Origin: Novosphingobium marinum
Lineage (GTDB): Bacteria; Pseudomonadota; Alphaproteobacteria; Sphingomonadales; Sphingomonadaceae
Direction: 5' to 3'
NCBI RefSeq assembly: GCF_013408095.1
Contig: NZ_JACBZF010000001.1
Coordinates: 744,001-808,000, forward strand
DNA length: 64,000 bases
Part shown: positions 16,489-27,230 of the stretch, piece by piece
Position numbering within the stretch: position 1 is the first letter of the stretch
How the letters are laid out: each line of letters opens with the position of its first letter
Notes under the pieces: generated by a model
Told to the model about the DNA's origin: nothing
The model's input: the letters and a program-made list of their open reading frames with translations, nothing else
Database searches by the model: none
Translations under genes and position numbers: made by a program

Positions 16489-17647
16489 GCGGCTTCCCGA
16501 TGCGCCATGGACCGCACGCGGCGACCTTGCCGCGCTCGTGGATGCGCTCGGCCCCGGAAACGCGCGGTACGTTGGCGGTGCGGTGCGCGACACGCTGCTC
16601 GGCCTGCCGGTCAAGGACATCGATGTCGCGACCCCTCTCCGGCCCGAAGAGGTCATAGCCCGCCTCGATACTGCCGATATCCGCAATGTACCGACCGGGA
16701 TCGAGCACGGCACCGTCACCGCGGTGCTCGAAGGGGGGCCGGTCGAGATCACCACGCTCCGCCTTGACGTCAGCACCGATGGCAGGCGCGCGACGGTGGC
16801 CTTCGCGACCGACTGGCGCGAGGATGCCGCACGACGCGACTTCACGATCAACGCGCTTTACGCCGATCCCGTGACGCATGAGATCTTCGACTGGTTCGGC
16901 GGTCTTGCCGACCTCGATGCACGGCGGGTCCGGTTCATCGGCGACGCGCGGACGCGCATCCGCGAAGATCACCTGCGTATCCTGCGATACTTCAGGTTTC
17001 AGGCCAGGTTCGGCTCTCAACCTGCTGATGCCGAGTCGGAAAATGCCTGCGCCGAACTTGCCGCAACGCTCAAGGGCCTGTCGCGCGAGCGGATCGGGAT
17101 GGAGACCATGAATCTCCTCGCCCTGCCCGACCCCGCCCCGACGGTGGAGCGCATGGCAGAACTCGGCGTGCTCGACGAATTCCTGCCCGAAGCCGATCCG
17201 ATTTCGCTCCGCGCTCTCATCAGCCAGGAGGCTTGCCAGGACGTGCCGCCCGACCCGCTGCGCCGCCTCGCCCTCATGCTTCCCGCCGATACCGGCATCG
17301 CCGAGCAGGTCGCGGCAAGGTTTCGCCTGTCGGGCAAGCAGAAGAAACGCCTTGCCCTGGCCGCTGCCCGCAACGGCAAGCCCGGCGATGCGCGCGCCCT
17401 CGCCTATCGCCTGGGCCGCGAGGAAGCCATCGACCGGCTGCTTGCGAGCGGATCCGATATTTCTCCGATAACCGACTGGGAACTACCGGTTTTCCCGATC
17501 AAGGGCGGCGAAATCGTGGCGCGCGGCGTGAAAGCCGGCCCCGAAGTCGCTCGCATTCTCCGGCGAGTGGAGGACCGTTGGATCGCCGAAGGTTTTCCCG
17601 ACGAAGACCGTGCGCACGAACTCCTCGAACGGACGCTCGCGGAATGA
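16481..17647 (+). CDS. cca: CCA tRNA nucleotidyltransferase / poly(A) polymerase family
   Basis: Adds or repairs the 3' CCA of tRNAs; class II nucleotidyltransferase of 388 residues. The head domain has RYVGGAVRDTLLGLPVKDIDVAT, with the GG motif and the catalytic DxD, followed by RRDFTINAL and the RIREDHLRILRYFRFQARF segment. The ATG at 16481 overlaps the NUDIX gene by 8 nt. A few alphaproteobacterial members are annotated as poly(A) polymerase, and the sequence alone does not exclude this. Confidence 0.93.
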   Translation: MAERLPDAPWTARGDLAALVDALGPGNARYVGGAVRDTLLGLPVKDIDVATPLRPEEVIARLDTADIRNVPTGIEHGTVTAVLEGGPVEITTLRLDVSTDGRRATVAFATDWREDAARRDFTINALYADPVTHEIFDWFGGLADLDARRVRFIGDARTRIREDHLRILRYFRFQARFGSQPADAESENACAELAATLKGLSRERIGMETMNLLALPDPAPTVERMAELGVLDEFLPEADPISLRALISQEACQDVPPDPLRRLALMLPADTGIAEQVAARFRLSGKQKKRLALAAARNGKPGDARALAYRLGREEAIDRLLASGSDISPITDWELPVFPIKGGEIVARGVKAGPEVARILRRVEDRWIAEGFPDEDRAHELLERTLAE

Positions 17648-17692
17648 TGCCGGTCAGCGCAGGGCAAGCTTGGCGATGCTAGAAGGGCCTTG

Positions 17693-18339
17693 ATGGAATT
17701 TTCCGAAATCCTTGCTTTTCTTACCGAACAGCCCCTGCTCGCGCTGGCGATGGTGGCGATATTCGTGACCACGCTCGGCGGGATGATCCGCGGTTCGATG
17801 CCCTTCGCGGGCCGCTTCCTGCGCGGCGTCGGCAATCTCGGCTTGCTCGCCGCGCTGCTGCTGACCATCGCGCAGGTCACGCGCTTCACCACCGGCAGCG
17901 ACCTTGCACTGCCGCAACTCGGGATGCCTGAGCAGACGGTCGAGGGCGCGGAGACGCGCGTCGACATGCATCGCGACGGGCACTTCTGGCTGCAGGCGAA
18001 CGTCAACGGCGTGCCGCGCCGGTTCCTTGTCGATACCGGAGCGACCCTGACCGCGATTTCGCCGCAGACCGCGCAGGATGCGCGCGTTCCTGCGCGGGCG
18101 ATGCGACAGACCGTCCTGATGCGTACGGCCAACGGACAGGTCAGGGCCGAGCTTGCCTCGATCGGTGAATTGCAGTTCGGCAACATCGTCGCGCGCGATC
18201 TCGATGCGGTCGTCGCGCCGGGCCTCGGCGAGACGAACGTGCTCGGCATGAACTTCCTCTCGCGGCTTGCAAGCTGGCGGGTCGAGGGTAGGACTCTAAT
18301 TCTCGTGCCCAACAATCCGCAGCCGGTCGGGGACGAGAT

Positions 18340-18343
<4 letters not shown>
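17693..18343 (+). CDS. Membrane-anchored retropepsin-like aspartic protease
   Basis: A 216-residue clan AA protease of the TIGR02281 type. Two hydrophobic segments at the N-terminus (about residues 14-30 and 48-62) anchor it, and the protease domain follows with the catalytic motif [13 protein letters not shown] near residue 118 and the LGMNFLS flap-side motif. One aspartate per chain means it should work as a dimer, presumably in the periplasm. The ATG at 17693 follows AGAAGGG. The last four bases, CTAG, are shared with the stop of parC on the opposite strand. Confidence 0.87.
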
Positions 18344-20628
<2,285 letters not shown>

Positions 20629-20732
20629 GGTTCGGTCGCCCTAGCAATGCGCCGGGCCGTGCGGAACTGCCGGAACCGAACTTTTCCGCCGTTTGTTATC
20701 TCCTTGAACCATCAATCGAAGGAGACAGGAAC

Positions 20733-21272
20733 ATGGCACGCAAGGTGCTTATCATCGCGACCGACGGCTTCGAACAGTCGGAACTCATCGAGCCGCGCAA
20801 GAACCTGCAGGAAGCAGGTTTCGAGACTCTCGTCGCCAGTCCGGAGAGCGGCGAGATCAAGGGGTGGGACAAGGCCGACTGGGGCAAAAGCGTCAAGGTG
20901 GACATGACGCTCGACAGCGTCAACGCGAGCGATTTCGATGCGCTCGTCCTCCCCAGCGGCCAGATCAATCCCGACAAGCTCAGGCTTGAGGAAAAGGCGG
21001 TCTCGCTCGTGCGTGAGTTCGCCAGTAGCGGCAAGCCGGTCGCCGCAATCTGCCACGGTCCGTGGCTGCTTGTCGAAGCCGATGTCGTAAAGGGCAGGAC
21101 GGTCACGAGCTGGCCGTCGGTACGCACCGATTTGCGCAATGCGGGCGCCAACGTCGTGGACAAGGAAGTCTCGGTAGACGGCAACCTCATCACCAGTCGC
21201 AATCCGGACGACATTCCGGCGTTTTCGAAGGCGTTGATCGAGGCACTGCAGGACTCGACGGTCGCCGCCTGA
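20733..21272 (+). CDS. DJ-1/PfpI family protein (YhbO-like)
   Basis: A 179-residue DJ-1/PfpI superfamily protein. The nucleophile elbow AAICHGPW carries Cys107-His108, and Glu20 (SELIEPR) is in the position that pairs with the cysteine in PfpI/YhbO. Family members are described as intracellular proteases, deglycases or stress hydrolases; the activity cannot be decided here. AAGGAG lies 12-17 nt before the ATG. The gene is divergent from parC and ends 19 nt from the ferredoxin gene. Confidence 0.9.
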   Translation: MARKVLIIATDGFEQSELIEPRKNLQEAGFETLVASPESGEIKGWDKADWGKSVKVDMTLDSVNASDFDALVLPSGQINPDKLRLEEKAVSLVREFASSGKPVAAICHGPWLLVEADVVKGRTVTSWPSVRTDLRNAGANVVDKEVSVDGNLITSRNPDDIPAFSKALIEALQDSTVAA

Positions 21273-21291
21273 TCCGGCTATGCGTTCCCGG

Positions 21292-21624
21292 CTATCGCAC
21301 CTGCATGTCGTGCGAGATGCCGGGAATGCGCACTTCCATCCCGTCCATCTCGGTGGTCAGCTCGATTTGGCAGGACAGGCGGCTCGTGCCCGTGACGCCG
21401 GCGGCGAGGTCGAGCATGTCCTCTTCCTCCTCGCGCGCCTCGGGCAGCCTTGCAAACCACGCCTGGTCGAGGATGACGTGACAGGTAGAGCAGGCCATCT
21501 GCCCCTCGCACGTTCCCTCGAGCGGCATCCCGGCGTTCTGGGCGACCTGCAACAGCACTTCGCCCGCGTTCGCCTCGGCAATGATGCGTTCGTTGTCACG
21601 CGTAATGAAAACGATCGAAACCAA
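21292..21624 (-). CDS. 2Fe-2S ferredoxin, adrenodoxin type
   Basis: Small electron carrier of 110 residues. The four cluster ligands fit the vertebrate/Isc-type spacing: Cys39, Cys45, Cys48 (GTCEGQMACSTC) and Cys85 (SRLSCQ). It may serve Fe-S cluster assembly or a P450. The TTG start at 21622-21624 is preceded by GGGAG at ten bases and lies 5 nt after the stop of the cysteine desulfurase gene, so the three genes should be one operon. This placement favours a role in sulfur or cluster metabolism. Confidence 0.92.
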   Translation of the reverse strand: MVSIVFITRDNERIIAEANAGEVLLQVAQNAGMPLEGTCEGQMACSTCHVILDQAWFARLPEAREEEEDMLDLAAGVTGTSRLSCQIELTTEMDGMEVRIPGISHDMQVR

Positions 21625-21629
21625 CAGTC

Positions 21630-22709
21630 TCAGACTCCCTGCGCCGCCGCTGCGGCATCAATTCGAGCGCAGGCATCCTCGATCTCCCGCAACATAGTAT
21701 ATCTACCAAATCCCAGACGGATAGAGCATTTCGCCTGCCGGTCGCCCAGGCCGAGTGCACGCAGGACGTGACTGGTCCTGCCCGAACCGCTGGCGCAGGC
21801 CGATCCGGCGGAGAAGGCGATGTCGCGAAGCTCGGACATCAGCCGCGCCACGTCGAGCCCGTGCAGGCGGAGATTGAGGTTCCCGCACCAACGCTCCACC
21901 GGTGAGCCGTTTAGCGTCCAGCGCGAGAGGATATCGCGTGCCTTCCCGGCCAGCATGGCGATATGGTCCGCGTCGTCCTGCATTCGTTCGCGGGCCAGTT
22001 GCGCCGCCGCTCCGAATCCTGCGCAAAGGGCCGGACTGAGCGTACCAGAGCGCAAGTCCTGCTCCTGTCCTCCCCCGTAGATCAGCGGGCGAAGCTCGAC
22101 CCCGTCGCGTATCCACAGGCAGCCGATGCCCTTGGGCCCGTGCAGCTTGTGCGCCGACAGAGCGATCATGTCGGCCTGCGCAGGTGGCGCAAGCTTGCCT
22201 GCACCCTGTACCGCATCGCACAGGAAAAGCGCGCCGGCATCGCGGGCAGCGGCGGCCAGCGCATCGACGGGCTGGATCGTCCCGATCTCGTTGTTCACCT
22301 GCATCACCGCGACCAGTCCCGTGCCCGGTGCAATGGCCGCATCCGCATCGACCAGTCCTTGCGGGCTTACCGGGATGACATCGCAACGATCGACACAGGC
22401 TTTTGCAGTATCGAGCACCGCGGAATGTTCGATGGCCGAAACGGCCACACGTCGCACACCGCTTCCCCGGACCGCAAGGTTCAGCGCCTCGGTGGCGCAG
22501 CCGGTGAACACGACCGTGCCCCCCGGCGGAAGCAGCGACGCCACCTGTTCGCGCGCCGCTTCGACGGCGGCGGCGGCAGCGCGGCCGGGTCGGTGCGGGC
22601 TGTGCGGATTGGCGAAGCCCTGCGCCTCCGGTCCGGCTAACCAGGGCAGCATTGCATCGCGCGCCTCGGGCGCGAGCGGGGTTGTCGCCTGATAGTCGAG
22701 GTAGATCAC
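21630..22709 (-). CDS. Cysteine desulfurase-like aminotransferase class V (second copy)
   Basis: PLP enzyme of the NifS/IscS family, which moves sulfur from cysteine to its active-site cysteine as persulfide. The 359-residue protein has YLDYQATTPL at the start, the cofactor lysine in LSAHKLHGPKGIG, the histidine in SAIEHSAVL and the active-site cysteine in SAGSACASGSGRTSH. The GTG start at 22707-22709 overlaps the stop of the upstream paralogue by one base-step (GTGA). It is shorter than housekeeping IscS (about 400). No scaffold gene (iscU or sufU) is in the window. Confidence 0.88.
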   Translation of the reverse strand: MIYLDYQATTPLAPEARDAMLPWLAGPEAQGFANPHSPHRPGRAAAAAVEAAREQVASLLPPGGTVVFTGCATEALNLAVRGSGVRRVAVSAIEHSAVLDTAKACVDRCDVIPVSPQGLVDADAAIAPGTGLVAVMQVNNEIGTIQPVDALAAAARDAGALFLCDAVQGAGKLAPPAQADMIALSAHKLHGPKGIGCLWIRDGVELRPLIYGGGQEQDLRSGTLSPALCAGFGAAAQLARERMQDDADHIAMLAGKARDILSRWTLNGSPVERWCGNLNLRLHGLDVARLMSELRDIAFSAGSACASGSGRTSHVLRALGLGDRQAKCSIRLGFGRYTMLREIEDACARIDAAAAAQGV

Positions 22710-23758
22710 GCCGCTGCCCGCCTGCCCGCTGCGATGTCTTTCCACGTTTCGAGGAAGCGGGCGATGTCGTCCTCCCCGGTTTCCCGGCCGATGCTGACGC
22801 GGATGGTCTCGGACGCCGAATTCCCGTCAATCCCCATCGCTGCGAGCACGTGGCTCGTCCTGAGCGAGCCGGAACTGCAGGCGCTGCCCGCCGAAACCGC
22901 GATGCCCGCAGCATCGAAGCGGATAAGCTGGACCGCCGCCGCCATTCCCGGCATGCGGATCGCGCCGATCGTGGGTATGCGCTCCGCATCGCTTGCCACG
23001 ACCTCTCCGCCGAGCGGGACGACTTCACGTTCCAGCAGTTGCCGCAACCGCCCTGCCTCGTCCATCCACTCCGACCCGGCTTCGAGCGCGGCGGCCATCG
23101 CCATCGCTCCGGGCAGGTTCTCGGTCCCTGCGCGATAGCCGCGCTCCTGCCCGCCGGAGGGCTTCAGCATCGCCCCGTCGCGCACCAGCAGCGCGCCGAT
23201 CCCGATCGGACCGCCGAACTTGTGCGCCGAAAGCGCGATCATGTCCGCATCGGGAAGCGCGGTCTTGCCTGCGGATTGCGAGCAGTCGGCAAGCAACAGT
23301 CCTCCGGTTGCCCGGACGGTATCGGCGATCCCGGCGACGGGCTGGAGCACGCCCGTTTCGCTGTTCGCGTGCTGGACGGCAACAAGGCCGCCCGTAGCCG
23401 CTGCCTCGGGATCGACCCGTCCGCACGCATCGACCGGCAAGCGCCTGACGCCTTCCGCATGGCGCAGCACCGCATCGTGCTCGACGGGGGAGACGGCGGA
23501 CAGGTTGAGGCTGCAGCGCTCGACTGCGATGGCGATGGCCTCGCTCGCCCCGGACACGAAGACGACTTCGCCCGTCCAGCCAAGGCTCTCGGCCATCCGT
23601 CGGCGCGCATCCTCCAGCGCCGCACGCGCCTTGCGACCGGAGGCATGCGGGCTCGAGGGATTGGCCCAGATCGCGAAGCCTTCGGCCATCGCGGCGCGCG
23701 CTTCGGGGAGTATCGGCGTCGTCGCCGCGTGATCGAGATATGTGCTGATTTCATCCAT
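22706..23758 (-). CDS. Cysteine desulfurase-like aminotransferase class V (first copy)
   Basis: A second NifS/IscS-type enzyme, 350 residues, directly upstream of its paralogue. It has YLDHAATTPILPEA, the histidine in SPVEHDAVL, the cofactor lysine in LSAHKFGGPIGIG and the active-site cysteine in SAGSACSSGSLRTSH. All catalytic residues are present, so neither copy looks dead. The two proteins share the fold and motifs but differ clearly between them, which suggests an old duplication or a heteromer. The ATG at 23756-23758 opens the operon, divergent from the hydrolase gene. Confidence 0.9.
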   Translation of the reverse strand: MDEISTYLDHAATTPILPEARAAMAEGFAIWANPSSPHASGRKARAALEDARRRMAESLGWTGEVVFVSGASEAIAIAVERCSLNLSAVSPVEHDAVLRHAEGVRRLPVDACGRVDPEAAATGGLVAVQHANSETGVLQPVAGIADTVRATGGLLLADCSQSAGKTALPDADMIALSAHKFGGPIGIGALLVRDGAMLKPSGGQERGYRAGTENLPGAMAMAAALEAGSEWMDEAGRLRQLLEREVVPLGGEVVASDAERIPTIGAIRMPGMAAAVQLIRFDAAGIAVSAGSACSSGSLRTSHVLAAMGIDGNSASETIRVSIGRETGEDDIARFLETWKDIAAGRRAAA

Positions 23759-23884
23759 TGTTCAAAATGTTGTTTTTAACGCGCGTGAATCTATATAGCG
23801 GTCGGTCCCCGTATCCTACCTGCAGCCGCGAAGATGCAACGTCGTCACGGGCGCAGGGAGCACATTTCGCCAAGTGAGCCAGCA

Positions 23885-24541
23885 ATGCCGTCAGTCATAT
23901 TTCCCGGTCCAGAAGGCCGCCTCGAAGGCCGTTTCCAGCCCGGACCGCGTCCCCGCGCACCCGTTGCCATGATCCTGCACCCGCATCCGCAGGCGGGCGG
24001 GACCATGAACGACCGGATTACCCAGCATCTCTACAAGACCTTCGTCAACCGTGGATTCGCGACCCTGCGATTCAATTTCCGCGGTGTGGGACGCAGCCAG
24101 GGAAGCTTCGACAACGGCATCGGCGAGCTTTCGGATGCCGCCTCGGCGCTCGACTGGGTGCAATCGATCCACGCCGAAGCTTCGACCACCTGGATCGCTG
24201 GCTACAGCTTCGGTGCCCTCATCGGCATGCAGTTGCTGATGCGCAGGCCCGAGATTCGCGGCTTCATCTCGATCGCGCCGCCCGCGAACATGTACGATTT
24301 CAGCTTCCTGGCGCCCTGCCCGGCTTCGGGCATCATCATCCAGGGTTCCGCCGACACGGTCGTCACTCCCAATGCCGTCCAGAAGCTGGTCGACAAGCTG
24401 CGGACCCAGAAGCACATCACGATCCACCATGACGTGATTCCGCGCGCGAACCATTTCTTCGAGAATGAGAACGAGGACCTGATGAAGTCCGTCGACAACT
24501 ACCTCGACATGCGACTCTCGCCCGACTGCCCGATCAAGTAA
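23885..24541 (+). CDS. Alpha/beta hydrolase
   Basis: A 218-residue serine hydrolase of the small dienelactone-hydrolase-like group. HPHPQAGG marks the oxyanion region, the nucleophile elbow is GYSFGA (Ser near residue 107), an aspartate lies in QGSADTVV and the histidine in RANHFF. The physiological substrate is unknown. The ATG at 23885 was chosen because the family N-terminus (MPSVIFPGPEGRLEG) begins there. It is divergent from the cysteine desulfurase operon across 126 nt. Confidence 0.88.
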   Translation: MPSVIFPGPEGRLEGRFQPGPRPRAPVAMILHPHPQAGGTMNDRITQHLYKTFVNRGFATLRFNFRGVGRSQGSFDNGIGELSDAASALDWVQSIHAEASTTWIAGYSFGALIGMQLLMRRPEIRGFISIAPPANMYDFSFLAPCPASGIIIQGSADTVVTPNAVQKLVDKLRTQKHITIHHDVIPRANHFFENENEDLMKSVDNYLDMRLSPDCPIK

Positions 24542-24745
24542 TCACTCGCGCAGGTCCTGTCCCAGCGGAGCCGTGCCGTCCGAATCGGGCACGGTCCAGA
24601 TCGCGACATTGGCGGCGATGACCGCCGCGAGCACGAGCATCAGGACAGCCTGCCGCCGTGCGCCGCGCCTGGTCCAAAGGTACCAGGCGCCAAGGATGAG
24701 CGCGAAGAAGGTGAGGACCATCAGCGAGAGCACGGTGGGCAGCAA
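24542..24745 (-). CDS. Small two-helix membrane protein, unknown function
   Basis: A 67-residue protein with two hydrophobic helices (VLSLMVLTFFALILGAWYLW, then AVLMLVLAAVIAANVAIW) joined by a basic loop (TRRGARRQ), and an acidic tail. The pattern fits a small inner-membrane protein with the loop in the cytoplasm. The TTG at 24743-24745 has AAGG seven bases upstream; the frame is open further up but loses protein character. Its stop directly abuts that of the convergent hydrolase gene. Confidence 0.6.
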   Translation of the reverse strand: MLPTVLSLMVLTFFALILGAWYLWTRRGARRQAVLMLVLAAVIAANVAIWTVPDSDGTAPLGQDLRE

Positions 24746-24955
24746 GGCGTGACCTTTCGGACTGCGGCGGGGATTTGGCTGATCGTCTTTGCATGGCAGC
24801 GCCACCTGACCAAGAGGACCGACGCGACGATTACGCGATCCTGAAACTTTCCTGCCTGCCGCTTCGCGATTTCGTGTGTTTGCGGACAGGAATTGGCGCA
24901 TTCCGACAGGATCGCAAGGTTTGACTTGCCGCACGCTGCCGGTCACTCTCCCGCC

Positions 24956-26791
24956 ATGACCCACTCCGCAATTTCGCGCCGCTCGGCGCTCAAGTCAGCC
25001 CTCGTCGGCGGGACCTTCCTCGCCCTGCCCGCCTGCGTTCGCGAACCCATCGCCTCGGCCGCGCGGACAGATTCGCCCGATGCCCTGCTGGAAAGCGCGG
25101 CCTGGCGGCTGCTCCGGCTAAAGCCGGAAGGCGCGACCGTCCTCGGCATCGATACAGGCGAGCATTCGGACCTGCGCTATCATCTCGAGGATCGGTCGCC
25201 GGCCGGCGTTGCCGCGACCGAGACGTTGCTCAAGGCCGATCTGGCGCGGGTAGAAGCTATCGACGCGAGTGCGGCCGATCCGACCACGCGGACCAGCCTC
25301 GAAGTAGTGAAGAGTGCCTACGGCGTCGCGCTGGCGGGATTTGCCCAGCCCTACGGCGATGTCGCTGTCGGCGGCTGGCGCAACACGCCTTACGTCGTGA
25401 TCCAGAACGTCGGAGCTTACCTCGACACGCCGCGCTTCCTCGATTCGGACCTCCCGGTGCGCGATGCTGCCGACGCCGAGGCTTATCTCTCGCGGCTCTC
25501 GGAGATGCCGGGACAGCTCGACGGCGAACTCGCCCGGGTGCGCAGCGCCGCCGAATACGGCCTCGTACCGCCCGATTTCCTGCTCGACCGCACGATCGCG
25601 CAGATGGAAGCCGCGATTGCCGACGCGCGCGGCGGCGGGGCGCTCGTCGAATCGCTGGTCGACCGTACCGCCAACATACCCGGCGACTGGGGGCCGCGCG
25701 CCGGGCGCATCGCCATCGGCGAAGTCGCGCCCGCGATGGGCCGCCAGCTCGCAGAACTGCGCAGGCTGCGTTCCCGCGCGACCTCGGCGCCCGGCATGGG
25801 CGAGCGACCGGGCGGCGACGAATTCTACCGGTGGGCCCTGCGCGCGGCGACGACCACGACACTGGCACCCGACCAGATTCACGAGCTCGGCCTCGAGGAA
25901 CTGGAAGCCCTCCACGCACGCATGGACCCGATCCTCACTTCGCTTGGCTACACCGGCGGCAGCGTCGGCGAAAGGATGACCGCGATCGGCCAGGACCCGC
26001 AGTTCATGTTCCCCGCGGGCGATCCCGGACGACAGGAAATACTCGGCTTCATTCGCGACCGGATCGACTGGATCAAGGCGCAGATGCCGCGCGCTTTCCG
26101 CCGGCTCGCCACCGGAAACGTCGAAGTACGCCGCCTGCCCCTCGCCGAGGAGCCCGGCGCGCCCACCGCCTACGGAGGCGCGGGGTCCATCGACGGATCG
26201 ATCCCCGGCAAGATGTGGATCAACCTTCGCACGACCGACCTTCACCGGAAATACGACCTGCCCACGCTGGTCCACCACGAATCGATTCCGGGCCACGTCT
26301 GGCAGGGCGAGTATTCGAACCAGCTCCCGCTGATCCGCTCGATTCTCTCGTTCAGTGCCTACACCGAGGGGTGGGCGCTATACGGCGAGCAGCTCGCCGA
26401 CGAGCTCGGCGCTTACGACGACGATCCGGTCGGTCGCCTCGGCTGCCTGCAGGCGCTGTCGTTCCGGGCATGCAGAATGGTCGTCGATACCGGGCTCCAT
26501 GCGAAAGGCTGGCCGCGCGAAAGGGCCATCCGTTTCTTCATGGAAAGAAACGGCAACAAGCGAGAGGAGGTCGTCAACGAAGTCGACCGCTACTGCTCGT
26601 GGCCGGGACAGGCCTGCGGCTACAAGATGGGGCACAGCGAAATCCTGCGCCAGCGAGCGCGCGCAAGGGCGGCACTTGGCGAGGCCTACGATCTGCGCGA
26701 TTTCGACCAGGCGGTCGTGGACGGGGGCAATGTACCGCTCGACGTTCTCGAGAAGAATGTGGAGCGGTACATTGGCAGCGCATCGGGCTGA
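24956..26791 (+). CDS. DUF885 family putative metallopeptidase lipoprotein
   Basis: A 611-residue DUF885 protein. The gluzincin-like motif HHESIPGHVWQ and the downstream EGWALYGEQLADELG carry the metal ligands expected of this family, which is thought to contain exported carboxypeptidases or other peptidases. The N-terminus combines a twin-arginine motif (ISRRSALKSAL) with a lipobox (LALPAC), so it should be exported folded and lipid-anchored. The ATG at 24956 is chosen because the signal starts there. Peptide specificity is unknown. The 210 nt upstream hold no gene and no strong site. Confidence 0.87.
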   Translation: MTHSAISRRSALKSALVGGTFLALPACVREPIASAARTDSPDALLESAAWRLLRLKPEGATVLGIDTGEHSDLRYHLEDRSPAGVAATETLLKADLARVEAIDASAADPTTRTSLEVVKSAYGVALAGFAQPYGDVAVGGWRNTPYVVIQNVGAYLDTPRFLDSDLPVRDAADAEAYLSRLSEMPGQLDGELARVRSAAEYGLVPPDFLLDRTIAQMEAAIADARGGGALVESLVDRTANIPGDWGPRAGRIAIGEVAPAMGRQLAELRRLRSRATSAPGMGERPGGDEFYRWALRAATTTTLAPDQIHELGLEELEALHARMDPILTSLGYTGGSVGERMTAIGQDPQFMFPAGDPGRQEILGFIRDRIDWIKAQMPRAFRRLATGNVEVRRLPLAEEPGAPTAYGGAGSIDGSIPGKMWINLRTTDLHRKYDLPTLVHHESIPGHVWQGEYSNQLPLIRSILSFSAYTEGWALYGEQLADELGAYDDDPVGRLGCLQALSFRACRMVVDTGLHAKGWPRERAIRFFMERNGNKREEVVNEVDRYCSWPGQACGYKMGHSEILRQRARARAALGEAYDLRDFDQAVVDGGNVPLDVLEKNVERYIGSASG

Positions 26792-26807
26792 GGACCAGCC
26801 TCGCCCG

Positions 26808-27167
26808 TTATTTCTTGCCGAACATTCCCGAAGCCATTCCGGCGATATCGTCGAGCGGGTTCCCGTCGCCGTCGCGATCTAGCATGTCGAGGATGCCGGC
26901 AGCCTGCGGGTTGTCCTGCAGCATTCGCGCGAATTCGCCGAGCGAGCCTTCGCCCCCGATATGCCTCACGATCTGCGATACGATGCCGCTGTCGAGCCCG
27001 GTCCTGGCGGAGGCAAGCTCCACCGTATCGCCGGGCTGCTGGTGCGCCATTCCCAGCGCCGCCACGGCCTTCCGGGCCATCGCGGGATCGATGCCCACCT
27101 TTTCGGCAAGGTTCACGAGGTCCGGGCTGTCCCCTGCCTGACCCAGCATGGATTCGATAAGCGACAT
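26808..27167 (-). CDS. DUF937-type protein
   Basis: A 119-residue helical protein resembling the DUF937 family. The C-terminus has the Asp/Gly motif MLDRDGDGNPLDDIAGM, typical of these proteins and loosely like a calcium loop but without the EF-hand's twelfth-position Glu. No signal peptide or membrane helix is seen. AGGAGA lies ten or so bases before the ATG at 27165-27167. It lies downstream of pckA on the same strand but with a 63-nt gap on the pckA 3' side reversed, so it reads as its own unit. The function is unknown. Confidence 0.72.
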   Translation of the reverse strand: MSLIESMLGQAGDSPDLVNLAEKVGIDPAMARKAVAALGMAHQQPGDTVELASARTGLDSGIVSQIVRHIGGEGSLGEFARMLQDNPQAAGILDMLDRDGDGNPLDDIAGMASGMFGKK

Positions 27168-27230
27168 GCGTGCATCTCCTTCCTGATGTCAGGAAGGATC
27201 ATGCACCCATTTCGATGACAGGAAAATGGC

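Noticed and set aside
21630..23758. One of the two cysteine desulfurases as a pseudogene
   Set aside because: Both keep the PLP lysine, catalytic histidine and active-site cysteine, and both frames are intact.
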